Made by a program: the position numbers and the translations under genes
Shown here: in pieces, positions 7,163 to 14,428 of the stretch
Layout: each line of letters begins with the position of its first letter
Numbering within the stretch: position 1 is the stretch's first letter
Assembly: GCA_046484625.1 (NCBI GenBank)
Contig: JAWOIO010000186.1
Coordinates: 1 to 21,077 of the forward strand
DNA length: 21,077 bases
DNA from: DASUAO01 sp046484625
GTDB taxonomy: Bacteria > Actinomycetota > Acidimicrobiia > IMCC26256 > PALSA-555
Reading direction: 5' to 3'
Notes under the pieces: generated by a model
The model's input: the letters and a program-made list of their open reading frames with translations, nothing else
What the model was told of the DNA's origin: nothing
Databases searched by the model: none

Positions 7163-7275
7163 CAGGTTGCCGTCGGGCCCCGCAGTGATCCCCGACGGTC
7201 CGGAGCCGGGGGCGATGCCGGCGGAGAAGTCGGTGAACCATCCCCGCCGGGGTGACGAGCCCAAAGGAGAAGTGG
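7163..7275 (-). pseudogene. Fragment of a Vgb/streptogramin-lyase-like beta-propeller
   Basis: In one minus-strand frame WFTDFSAGIAPGS and GPSGITAGPDGNL appear back to back (7240-7163). This is the hallmark repeat of virginiamycin-B-lyase-like propellers, where the next residues would be WFTE. Just upstream, in another frame, GLVTPAG (about 7243-7266) is the usual end of the preceding blade. Two frames and only one blade's worth of sequence mean a decayed remnant. Confidence 0.55.
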
Positions 7276-7333
7276 AGCTGCCGAGGCAGCCCTCGCTCGC
7301 CCCTTGGAACACTTGCAGGACAAGAAGCTGCGG

Positions 7334-7410
7334 TGGTGGAGGTGAGGGGACTTGAACCCCTGACTTCTACGTTGCGAACGTAGCGCTCTACCGGGCTGAG
7401 CTACACCCCC
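7334..7410 (-). tRNA. tRNA-Ala (anticodon CGC), CCA encoded
   Basis: The reverse complement folds as a full cloverleaf of 77 nt including CCA. The acceptor is GGGGGTG/CACCTCC (one G-T pair), the D arm GCTC/GAGC, and the anticodon arm CTACG/CGTAG with loop TTCGCAA, giving anticodon CGC for GCG codons. The T arm is AGGGG/CCCCT with TTCAAGT. A -10-like TACGCT lies at 7428-7423. Its 3' half is repeated at 4633-4679. Confidence 0.95.
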
Positions 7411-7462
7411 GAAGGGATCGCGAGCGTACCAAACACCTTGCGGGACTCGGCTCGCGACGGAC

Positions 7463-7478
7463 GCGCGCGATCGCGCGC
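7463..7478 (-). terminator. Perfect 16-bp GC palindrome after the SepX-like gene
   Basis: GCGCGCGATCGCGCGC is a perfect palindrome a few bases past the stop of the SepX-like gene and before the tRNA. It could act as a terminator without a U tract or as an RNA processing hairpin. Such sequences also arise by chance in GC-rich DNA. Confidence 0.3.
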
Positions 7479-7482
7479 CGGA

Positions 7483-8061
7483 CTACCAGCCAGCCGTGCG
7501 ACGCAGCGCGAGCGCGGGACGGTTGCCCGTGGAGTGCCGCTCGCGCAGCGCGTCGAGGCTCGCGACGTTGCTCGGCATCGGGGCCGGCGTCGCCATCGGC
7601 ATGCTGCCGAGCGCGCGGGCCTGGTTGCGCGCCTTGAACTGGAGCAAGAGGTAGATGTACCCACCGAGCAGGACGTCGGCCGCGAGGTGCAGCACCCAGA
7701 ACATCGGGCTGCCCGCGACGAGCGCCAGCAGGAAGGTGACCCCCGCAGCGGCGGTGAGTCCGACGAGGATGTCGCGCCGCCGCTTCTGGGTCGGCGACAT
7801 CTGACCGGGGGTGGAGGGACGCACCGGGCCGACGGGCGCGTGCTGGGCGGCGGGCGCGGGCCCACCGATCGGGCCCATGATCGGCTGGAGGGCCGGGAGG
7901 TCGCCGTCGGAGGCGTGGCCGTGGCCGAGGCCCGACCGCAGCTTGCCGACGAAGTCGCCGATCCCTCCGGGCATCCCCGACTCGTTGCGGGATCGCAGGA
8001 TCGGTGGGAGGAGCACGGCGCCCCACAGCACCACCAAGACCAGGATCACGAGGATTGCCAC
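7483..8061 (-). CDS. SepX/GlpR-like actinobacterial membrane protein
   Basis: This is a 192-aa membrane protein. An N-terminal helix (AILVILVLVVLWGAVLLPPIL) is followed by a short basic stretch and a disordered Pro/Gly-rich linker (~residues 30-90). A basic MSPTQKRRRDIL segment then precedes two closely spaced helices (LVGLTAAAGVTFLLALV and MFWVLHLAADVLLGGYIYLLL). A tail rich in Arg and Ala ends the protein. The same layout is seen in actinobacterial SepX/GlpR proteins, which act with FtsZ at the septum. The position at the end of the galU-glp-moa block also matches, from memory, the actinobacterial gene order. Sequence similarity alone is weak. The start is GTG 8061, with AGGGGA about 12 bases upstream. 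Confidence 0.6.
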   Translation of the reverse strand: MAILVILVLVVLWGAVLLPPILRSRNESGMPGGIGDFVGKLRSGLGHGHASDGDLPALQPIMGPIGGPAPAAQHAPVGPVRPSTPGQMSPTQKRRRDILVGLTAAAGVTFLLALVAGSPMFWVLHLAADVLLGGYIYLLLQFKARNQARALGSMPMATPAPMPSNVASLDALRERHSTGNRPALALRRTAGW

Positions 8062-8243
8062 GATGTCGGAGGTTCCCCTACTCGTCGGTGCCGACCGGGT
8101 CCGGTCGACGCATGCCGCGCGCCATCAACGAAGATGACGAATCGATGACCGTATGGTAACCGGATGCGCGCCGAGATGGGCAAGCCGGGGTCGATCCCGC
8201 CCCGAGGATCGGTGCAGATCCGGTCGCCGGGTGGCCCTGGGGG

Positions 8244-8753
8244 TCAGTCGCTCGGGCGCCGCTCCTTTGTGTGGCCGTCTGAACGCCGATAGTGGCCGGA
8301 TCGCCCCCCGCTCTTCTCCCACAGGGCGAGCTCGCTGATCGAGATGCCCCGATCGACCGATTTGCACATGTCGTAGACGGTGAGCGCAGCCACGGCGCAG
8401 GCCGTGAGCGCCTCCATCTCCACCCCGGTGCGATCGACCGTATCGACGTGCGCCTCGACCTCGACATGGTCCTCCTCGATCCGGAAATTGATGAGGACGG
8501 CCCCGACGAGGAGTGGATGGCACAGCGGCAGGAGGTGCGGGGTCTGCTTCGCCGCCTGGATGCCGGCCACCCGGGCGACCGCGAGGACGTCGCCCTTGGT
8601 GATCGCCCCACTCGCGATCTTCGCGGCCGTCTCGGGTTGCATGTCGATCCGGCAGCGGGCGACAGCGCGCCGGTGGGTGGGCTCCTTCGCGGTGACGTCG
8701 ACCATGCGGGCCCGACCGAGGGGATCGAGGTGGGTGAACTCCGAAGCGGTCAC
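8244..8753 (-). CDS. moaC: Cyclic pyranopterin monophosphate synthase MoaC
   Basis: MoaC converts the 3',8-cyclo-GTP product of MoaA into cyclic pyranopterin monophosphate, the first stable molybdopterin intermediate. The 169-aa protein shows MVDVTAKEPTHR, K69 before LLPLCHPL, the TGVEMEALTA motif and YDMCKS with K131. The two lysines match the active-site lysines K51 and K131 of E. coli MoaC. The C-terminal ~25 residues (SGGRSGHYRRSDGHTKERR) are a common tail. GTG 8753 has TACACT eight bases upstream, so the gene may have its own leaderless promoter behind the hairpins that separate it from moaA. It lies downstream of moaA on the same strand. Confidence 0.96.
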   Translation of the reverse strand: MTASEFTHLDPLGRARMVDVTAKEPTHRRAVARCRIDMQPETAAKIASGAITKGDVLAVARVAGIQAAKQTPHLLPLCHPLLVGAVLINFRIEEDHVEVEAHVDTVDRTGVEMEALTACAVAALTVYDMCKSVDRGISISELALWEKSGGRSGHYRRSDGHTKERRPSD

Positions 8754-8761
8754 GCCGCGAG

Positions 8762-8767
8762 AGTGTA
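8762..8767 (-). promoter_or_regulatory. -10-like TACACT before moaC
   Basis: A TANNNT hexamer on the minus strand lies eight bases before GTG 8753, just downstream of the tandem hairpins at 8777-8810. It suggests moaC can be transcribed apart from moaA. Confidence 0.4.
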
Positions 8768-8776
8768 GGAGGACCT

Positions 8777-8810
8777 CACCCCGGGCGCGGGGTGCCCGGC
8801 GCGGCCGGGC
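8777..8810 (-). terminator. Tandem GC hairpins between moaA and moaC
   Basis: CACCCC-N6-GGGGTG (8777-8794) and GCCCGGC-GCG-GCCGGGC (8794-8810) are perfect stems sharing one base. No U tract follows on the minus strand. They may terminate or weaken moaA transcription. Confidence 0.45.
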
Positions 8811-8828
8811 GGGGGCGGGGGCGCCGGT

Positions 8829-9880
<1,052 letters not shown>

Positions 9881-9887
<7 letters not shown>

Positions 9888-9909
9888 CAACCACTCTCCG
9901 TGGTTTTAT
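9881..9909 (+). promoter_or_regulatory. Consensus-like promoter on the plus strand with palindromic spacer
   Basis: TTGACA (9881-9886), a 17-bp spacer and TTTTAT (9904-9909) form a near-consensus housekeeping promoter facing into the glp-moaA gap. The spacer holds the inverted repeat AACCAC-N5-GTGGTT (9889-9905). On the minus strand this same DNA is the moaA ribosome binding site and start, so it could instead be coincidental. Confidence 0.4.
9894..9899 (-). promoter_or_regulatory. moaA ribosome binding site in a hairpin loop
   Basis: On the minus strand GGAGAG (9899-9894) lies six bases before ATG 9887. The flanking AACCAC and GTGGTT can pair and put GGAGA exactly in the loop, which may keep it exposed or serve as a binding site. 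Confidence 0.45.
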
Positions 9910-10289
9910 GAACGCACTCCGCACAACGGCGTGGGGAGTGACAACCGAGCACCTCCTTCGGGGAGGCGATGATCCGTCGGCCAGGAACTGGTCGCTGAGG
10001 CCGACGGGGAGCCAGGCGAAACCGGCCCCTGCAACGCAGGGATGCCGGCTTGTCGTCGTTGCCAGCCATCAACGCAGCACCCCCGTCACAAGGAGACCGG
10101 TACGAACGAGTGGCTCGGGAGTCCACGGCGAGGCCCCTTCCGGCGTCCCAGCGCCGAACGTGCACCGCCCTCCTGCCCCGTCGGGGACCCCCACCGCACC
10201 ACACCCGTAGGACCTTGTTCGAGGCCCTCGCGCTTCCGGCCCCTCTTGGGGCGGGCCGGAGTCGGGATGACCTTCAGCCCAGGGGGCGA

Positions 10290-10320
10290 CGGCCGGAGGC
10301 GCGCATCACGCCTCCGGCCG
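10290..10320. terminator. 12-bp perfect inverted repeat after glp
   Basis: CGGCCGGAGGCG, a seven-base loop and CGCCTCCGGCCG form a perfect stem 33 bp past the glp stop. It may terminate glp on the minus strand, and also any RNA coming from the opposite direction. No U tract is present, as is common in GC-rich actinobacteria. Confidence 0.6.
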
Positions 10321-10352
10321 CCGCGCGTCCGTGGCCGGTCGCGCCCGCGCCA

Positions 10353-11606
10353 CTACACCTCGGGCGGAGCCGTGAGCAACATCACCCGAACGGTGTCGCC
10401 GGCCGAGACGCCATCGCCGTCGGGGAGCAGCGCCAATCCGTTCGCCAACGCGGTCGCCGACAGCACGTTGCTCGCCTGATCGCCGGTCCGCCCGACGACG
10501 TACCGGTCGTCGACCCAACGCACATGGACCCGGTCGAGGTGCAGCTTGCCGTCGGCACGACGGTGCAGGTCCTCGGTCGCGGTGGCGACGACCTCGGGCC
10601 GATGGCACACCGCGTGCCCACCCATGCGGAGCAGTGCCGGCCGGGCGAACAGCTCGAAGCTCACGAGCGACGAGACCGGGTTCCCCGGGAGCCCGAACAC
10701 GGGGACGCCGCGCACCACGCCGAACGCGAGCGGTTTCGCGGGCTTGATCGCGACCTGGCGCCATTCGAGGGCGCCGAACCGGTCGAGCGCGGCCTTCACG
10801 AAGTCGTAGTCGCCCACCGAGACGCCCCCGCTCGTGAGGACGGCGTCGCAGCGACCGAATGCGTCGTCCAGCAATGCGACGATGCGGTCCTCGTCGTCGC
10901 GGGCGACGCCGAGGTCGACCGGCTCGAGGCCGGCCTCGCGCACGAGGTCGAGCAGCATCGGCCGGTTGGAGTCGCGGATCTGCCCCGGCGCCAGCGCGGC
11001 CGACGCCGCGTCGGCCTCCACGGGGACGAGCTCGTCGCCGGTCGAGAGCACCCCGACGCGGGGGCGCCGCGTGACCTCGACGGTCGCCGCGCCCACGCTC
11101 GCCAGCACCCCGACGTGCGCGGCCCGCAGCACCGTGCCGGCGTCGAAGACGAGCTGGCCCGCGGTGAGATCGCCGCCGGCCCGTCGGACATGGTTGCCGG
11201 GCTCGACCACAGCCGCGACGTCGACGACGTCGTCGGCGCCGGCGACCCGGGCGGTGCGCTCGACGATGACCACGGCGTCGGCGCCGTCGGGCATCGGTGC
11301 CCCCGTCATGATGCGGATCGCTTCGCCGACCGCGACCGGGACCTCGGGGGCGTGGCCCGCGGGGAGCTCGGCGACGACGCGCAGGCGGACCGGGGCGTCC
11401 GGGCCGGCTCCGAGCGTGTCGGCGGCACGCACGGCGTACCCGTCCATCGCGGTGTTGGCGAACGGGGGGACATCCTCTCGGGCGTGCACCGGCGCCGCGA
11501 GGACGAGCCCGAGCGCGTCCGCGAGGGCGACGGTGGTCGACTCGAGCGGGGAGACGGCCGCGAGGATCGACGCCTGGGTGTCGCCGAGTGGTGCGAGCGG
11601 ACTCAC
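10353..11606 (-). CDS. glp: Molybdopterin molybdenumtransferase (MoeA/Glp)
   Basis: This enzyme inserts molybdate into adenylated molybdopterin, the last general step of Mo-cofactor synthesis. In actinobacteria the gephyrin-like protein Glp of this family has been linked to SepX at the division site. The 417-aa length matches MoeA. Conserved blocks are PPFANTAMDGYAV, RIMTGAPMPDGAD, VLSTGDEL, TSGGVSVGDYDFV, KPAKPLAFG and GLPGNPVSSLVSFELF. The start is GTG 11606, 15 bp after the galU stop, so it is likely co-transcribed with galU. A catalytic role and a structural role in division are both possible and cannot be separated by sequence. Confidence 0.94.
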   Translation of the reverse strand: MSPLAPLGDTQASILAAVSPLESTTVALADALGLVLAAPVHAREDVPPFANTAMDGYAVRAADTLGAGPDAPVRLRVVAELPAGHAPEVPVAVGEAIRIMTGAPMPDGADAVVIVERTARVAGADDVVDVAAVVEPGNHVRRAGGDLTAGQLVFDAGTVLRAAHVGVLASVGAATVEVTRRPRVGVLSTGDELVPVEADAASAALAPGQIRDSNRPMLLDLVREAGLEPVDLGVARDDEDRIVALLDDAFGRCDAVLTSGGVSVGDYDFVKAALDRFGALEWRQVAIKPAKPLAFGVVRGVPVFGLPGNPVSSLVSFELFARPALLRMGGHAVCHRPEVVATATEDLHRRADGKLHLDRVHVRWVDDRYVVGRTGDQASNVLSATALANGLALLPDGDGVSAGDTVRVMLLTAPPEV

Positions 11607-11621
11607 TGGCGTCGCGCGTCC

Positions 11622-12509
11622 TCAGACGAGGCCACGGCGGCGCACGATCTCCACGAGGACCTCGGCCAGCTCGGGCCCGAGGTCGGGTCGATCGAGCGCG
11701 AGCTCGACGTTCGCGCGCAGGAAGTCGAGCTTCTGCCCGATGTCGTAACGACCCTCCGAGAACGAGACGCCGTAGACCGGCTGGTCTTCGAGGAGCAGCC
11801 CGATCGCGTCGGTGATCTGGATCTCCCCGTTCACACCCGGTGGTGTGCGCTCGATGGCAGCGAAGATCGCGGGCGTGAGCACGTAGCGACCGATCACCGC
11901 GAGGTTCGACGGGGCGTCCTCGGGCCGCGGCTTCTCCACGATGCCGCGGATGCGAAGGAGGCCGTCGCCCGCATCCTCGGCCTCCACGCACCCGTAGGCC
12001 GAGATCTGCTCGGGCTCGACCTCCATGAGCGCGAGCACCGACGCACCGTGGCGCTCATGGACGTCGAGCATGCGCCCGAGGAGCTCGGCGTCGTCGACCA
12101 TGATGTCGTCGCCGAGCAGGACCGCGAACGCGTGCTCGCCGACGTGCTCGCTCGCAACCGAGATCGCGTGCCCGAGACCCTTGGGCTCACCCTGACGGAT
12201 GTAGTGGATGTGCCCGAGCTCGGTCGTCGCGCGGAGCTCCTCGACCAGCTCGTGCTTGCCCTGCTCCTCGAGCGTCGCCTCGAGCTCGAAGTTGCGGTCG
12301 AAGTGGTCCTCGATCGCGCGCTTGCCCCGACCCGTGATCACGAGCACGTCGGTGAGCCCGGCCGCGACCGCCTCCTCGACGACGTACTGGATCGACGGCC
12401 GATCGACGACCGGCAACATCTCCTTGGGTTGGCTCTTGGTCGCCGGCAGGAACCTGGTGCCGAGCCCCGCCGCGGGGATCACCGCCTTCGTGACGCGTGC
12501 ACCGGCCAT
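11622..12509 (-). CDS. galU: UTP-glucose-1-phosphate uridylyltransferase
   Basis: GalU makes UDP-glucose from UTP and glucose-1-phosphate, feeding glycan, glycolipid and trehalose synthesis in the cytoplasm. The 295-aa protein begins with the nucleotide-binding signature KAVIPAAGLGTRFLPATKSQ, followed by KEMLPVVDRPSIQYVVEEA. GDDIM and GEIQITDA are further conserved blocks. ATG 12509 is preceded at eight bases by TAGCGT (12523-12518), whose first three bases are the stop codon of plsY. galU could thus have its own leaderless transcript as well as reading through from plsY. glp follows 15 bp downstream. Confidence 0.96.
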   Translation of the reverse strand: MAGARVTKAVIPAAGLGTRFLPATKSQPKEMLPVVDRPSIQYVVEEAVAAGLTDVLVITGRGKRAIEDHFDRNFELEATLEEQGKHELVEELRATTELGHIHYIRQGEPKGLGHAISVASEHVGEHAFAVLLGDDIMVDDAELLGRMLDVHERHGASVLALMEVEPEQISAYGCVEAEDAGDGLLRIRGIVEKPRPEDAPSNLAVIGRYVLTPAIFAAIERTPPGVNGEIQITDAIGLLLEDQPVYGVSFSEGRYDIGQKLDFLRANVELALDRPDLGPELAEVLVEIVRRRGLV

Positions 12510-12517
12510 GGGTGCCG

Positions 12518-12523
12518 ACGCTA
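12518..12523 (-). promoter_or_regulatory. -10-like TAGCGT before galU, overlapping the plsY stop
   Basis: The hexamer lies on the minus strand eight bases before ATG 12509. Its TAG is the plsY stop codon, so the stop alone explains the TA and only the final T is independent support. Confidence 0.3.
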
Positions 12524-13120
12524 CCCGCTGCGCTTCGCGCCGCCGCCGAGCTCGGGCTCCTCACCGCGTACGAGACGGCGGAGGTTCGAGAGGTGCCGTA
12601 GCACGACGATCGCGGCGAGCCCGCTCGACACCGCGAGGTCGAGCGCTCCGCCTCCGCGGATCGCGACGATCACCGGGAACGCCGCGGCACAGACGACCGA
12701 CGCGATCGACGCCCGGTGGAAGCCCCGCGCGATCACGATCCACAGGATCGCCAGGATCGCGGTGATCAGCGGGAACACCACCGCGACCACGCCGGCCGCG
12801 GTCGCGACCCCACGTCCCCCCTTGAACCGACGGGTCACGGGGAAGACGTGGCCGGCGACCGCGGCGACGCCGAGGATGTACGCCCCCCGGTGGCCGTCGA
12901 TCGCGTTCCCGACCCCGGCGGCGAGCGCACCCTTGCCGACGTCGAGGAGCAGGACCACGACGCCCGCCTTCCACCCCATGAGGCGCATCGTGTTGGAGGC
13001 GCCCGGGTTGCCGCTGCCCTCTGTCGTCACATCGAAGCCGCCGCGGCGCGCGACCAGCTTTGCGCTGGGGAACGTCCCGAGCAGGTAGGCGAAGGGGAGG
13101 AGGACGAGCACCCAGGTCAC
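12521..13120 (-). CDS. plsY: Acyl-phosphate:glycerol-3-phosphate acyltransferase PlsY
   Basis: PlsY is an inner-membrane enzyme that transfers an acyl group from acyl-phosphate to glycerol-3-phosphate, starting phospholipid synthesis. The 199-aa protein has about five membrane helices and the three PlsY signatures: GTFPSAKLVAR near the N-terminus, EGSGNPGASNTMR, and GHVFPVTRRFKGGRGVAT. The N-terminus MTWVLVLLPFAYLLGTFPSA is typical. The start is GTG 13120, and no strong ribosome binding site is visible. CACAAT six bases upstream could be a -10 box. It is the first gene of the minus-strand block, divergent from fmdB. Confidence 0.95.
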   Translation of the reverse strand: MTWVLVLLPFAYLLGTFPSAKLVARRGGFDVTTEGSGNPGASNTMRLMGWKAGVVVLLLDVGKGALAAGVGNAIDGHRGAYILGVAAVAGHVFPVTRRFKGGRGVATAAGVVAVVFPLITAILAILWIVIARGFHRASIASVVCAAAFPVIVAIRGGGALDLAVSSGLAAIVVLRHLSNLRRLVRGEEPELGGGAKRSG

Positions 13121-13187
13121 CCCGCCATTGTGGTGCCTGGCCGATCGGCACGGGAAGCGACGTGTGCGGGAAGCCCCGGGCTTCGGA

Positions 13188-13193
13188 TAGCGT
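13188..13193 (+). promoter_or_regulatory. -10-like TAGCGT before the FmdB gene
   Basis: The hexamer touches the left arm of the CIRCE operator at 13193, so transcription would start within the operator. A repressor bound there would block initiation. No clear -35 is seen. Confidence 0.4.
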
Positions 13194-13219
13194 TAGCAGT
13201 CACAACCCGAGAGTGCCAA
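13193..13219 (+). promoter_or_regulatory. CIRCE element (HrcA operator)
   Basis: TTAGCAGTC (13193-13201), exactly nine bases, then GAGTGCCAA (13211-13219). The CIRCE consensus is TTAGCACTC-N9-GAGTGCTAA, so each arm has a single mismatch and the spacing is perfect. It lies 33 bp before the FmdB start. HrcA represses heat-shock genes through this site. Confidence 0.85.
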
Positions 13220-13252
13220 CAGCTCGGGACCACGACCGGGAGCCCCCCACCG

Positions 13253-13681
13253 ATGCCCACGTACCGTTACCGATGCGGAACCTGCGGCGAGGACGTCGAG
13301 ATCTGGCAGTCGATCACCTCCGACTCCCTCACGACCCACGACGCCATCGACGGTGCGGCCTGCGACGGCCCACTCACGAAGGTGCTGTCACCCGCGGGCA
13401 TCGTGCTCAAGGGATCGGGCTTCTACAAGACCGACAACCGCAGCGGCGGATCCCGCTCGACAGGCGACGCGAAGTCGGGTGGGGACTCCACCTCCGGCGA
13501 CACGAAGTCCGGCGACACGAAGACGAGCGACTCGAAGTCGAGCGACTCGAAGTCCGGCGACACGAAGTCCGGCGACACGAAGTCCGGCGACACGAAGTCC
13601 GGGTCGAACGGATCGGGATCGAAGGACGCCGGCGCGAAGTCGGGCTCGAGCTCGTCCAGCGGGAGCTCCAGCTCCTCCTAG
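13253..13681 (+). CDS. FmdB-family zinc-ribbon protein with (SGDTK)n tail; Ruc (Rv0991c)-like
   Basis: This is a 142-aa protein. Residues 1-65 are an FmdB-type zinc ribbon starting MPTYRYRCGTCGEDVE, with a CxxC pair at 8-11, a further Cys (AACDGPL) and the family block GSGFYKTD. The rest is a low-complexity Ser/Gly/Asp/Lys/Thr tail. From memory, the M. tuberculosis homologue Rv0991c is a redox-regulated chaperone with a disordered tail, and it is HrcA-controlled. The CIRCE operator upstream agrees with that. Only three cysteines are visible here, so the metal site may be incomplete or different. ATG 13253 has GGGAG about 11 bases upstream. The gene is divergent from plsY and is followed by the SAF gene. 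Confidence 0.88.
   Translation: MPTYRYRCGTCGEDVEIWQSITSDSLTTHDAIDGAACDGPLTKVLSPAGIVLKGSGFYKTDNRSGGSRSTGDAKSGGDSTSGDTKSGDTKTSDSKSSDSKSGDTKSGDTKSGDTKSGSNGSGSKDAGAKSGSSSSSGSSSSS
13493..13597 (+). repeat. Seven 15-bp tandem repeats in the FmdB gene
   Basis: Five identical units TCCGGCGACACGAAG (SGDTK) and two variants (TSDSK, SSDSK) are joined in frame. The array is arranged 2 + 2 variants + 3. Each unit adds five residues, so copy-number change would alter tail length without shifting the frame. Confidence 0.9.
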
Positions 13682-13750
13682 CGCCGATCCGAGCGTCACG
13701 CACGCGCCCACCCGGGGGTCACCGCCACCACCCGCGGGAAGGAGCCCCCG

Positions 13751-14416
13751 TTGCGCACGCGCGCCCCCCGAGCAGTCGCCCTGTGGTCAGCCGCGGTCGC
13801 CGTGGCTGCCGGGACGGCCATCCTCGTCGCCTCCGATCTCGCGACCCTGCACCGCCGGGCCTCCACGTTCGGACCAGAACGAGCCGTGGTGGTCGCGGCC
13901 CAGCGACTCCATCTCGGCACCGTGCTGGACCGCTCCGACCTCCGGGTCCGCCGAGTGCACGCCTCGCAGCTCCCGCCGGGCGTGCTCGCCCGCACCCGTG
14001 ACGTCGTCGGTCGGGTCGTGACCGTGCCGCTGGTGCGCGGCGGGTTCGTCGCCGACGAGAACCTCGCACCACGAGCGCGCACCGGCATCGACGGCGCATT
14101 GCCGGTGGGCACGCGGGCGATGCGCGTCACGGTGGACGACGCGCTCCGCCCGCCGAGAGGCGCCGCCATCGACATCCTCGCGACCACCGACATCGGCCTC
14201 GGGCCGACCGATGAGCTGGATGGGCTGTCGTCCACCGTCGTCGCGGCAGGCGTGCAAGTCCTGCACGTCGAGGCCGCGCGGGAGTCAGACGGACGCAGCG
14301 GTCTCGGCGTCACCGTCCTGGTCAGCCCGCGCCAGTCCCGCGACCTCGCGTCCGCCGCCGCGCGCGGCGTCCTCACGATCGCGCTCGTTCCTCCCGAGGA
14401 GGCACGCGCCCCGTAG
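13751..14416 (+). CDS. SAF-domain protein (CpaB/RcpC-like)
   Basis: This is a 221-aa protein with an N-terminal membrane anchor or signal (AVALWSAAVAVAAGTAILVAS) and an SAF domain (VVVAAQRLHLGTVLDRSDLRV, then LVRGGFVADENL). An RcpC/CpaB-like region follows (MRVTVDDALRPPRGAAIDIL). CpaB proteins belong to Flp/Tad pilus assembly, but no other pilus gene is in the window. From memory, actinobacteria often keep a lone SAF gene after fmdB. The start is TTG 13751, chosen because AAGGAG lies six bases upstream. The function in this context is unknown. Confidence 0.75.
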   Translation: MRTRAPRAVALWSAAVAVAAGTAILVASDLATLHRRASTFGPERAVVVAAQRLHLGTVLDRSDLRVRRVHASQLPPGVLARTRDVVGRVVTVPLVRGGFVADENLAPRARTGIDGALPVGTRAMRVTVDDALRPPRGAAIDILATTDIGLGPTDELDGLSSTVVAAGVQVLHVEAARESDGRSGLGVTVLVSPRQSRDLASAAARGVLTIALVPPEEARAP

Positions 14417-14419
14417 CAT
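14414..14419 (+). promoter_or_regulatory. -10-like TAGCAT before uppP, overlapping the SAF stop
   Basis: TAGCAT lies nine bases before ATG 14429. As with galU, its TAG is the stop codon of the gene in front, so the support is modest. Confidence 0.3.
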
Positions 14420-14428
14420 CACGCCGTC

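Larger units (their letters stand above)
4633..7382. mobile_element. Putative tRNA-Ala-associated genomic islet
   Basis: The segment lies between the 3' half of tRNA-Ala(CGC) at 7336-7382 and its direct repeat at 4633-4679. It interrupts what otherwise look like housekeeping blocks. Inside are an ArsM-like methyltransferase with an in-frame UGA, a secreted LamG/concanavalin-like protein, a small secreted protein, and fragments that no longer form genes. No integrase, transposase or plasmid gene is present. If it was an integrated element, it is a remnant or depended on another element for mobility. Confidence 0.45.
9891..10352. other. Hairpin-rich 462-bp gap between glp and moaA; candidate structured RNA
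   Basis: No convincing protein gene lies here. A run of perfect or near-perfect stems is seen. These are CACTCC-G-CAC/GTG-G-GGAGTG (9915-9940), CCTCC/GGAGG (9952-9966), GTCGGCC/GGCCGAC (9976-10005), and CCCTGC/GCAGGG with a 3-base loop (10027-10041). A 12-bp terminator-like stem follows at 10290-10320. A moaA leader on the minus strand (a Mo-cofactor riboswitch would make sense) and a plus-strand RNA from the promoter at 9881 are both possible. I could not match it to the Moco, cobalamin, c-di-AMP, FMN, TPP or SAM riboswitches, or to rnpB, tmRNA or SRP RNA. Confidence 0.4.

Noticed and set aside
9891..10080. A Mo-cofactor or cobalamin riboswitch
   Set aside because: The location before moaA is right and there is some resemblance (GGCGAAACCGG, GCAACGC), but the conserved cores that I can recall are not present.
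10050..13088. A very long open frame on the plus strand (about 1000 codons)
   Set aside because: It lies antisense to glp, galU and plsY, which are certain. The composition is Arg/Asp/Glu/His-rich, as expected for the reverse frame of GC-rich genes.
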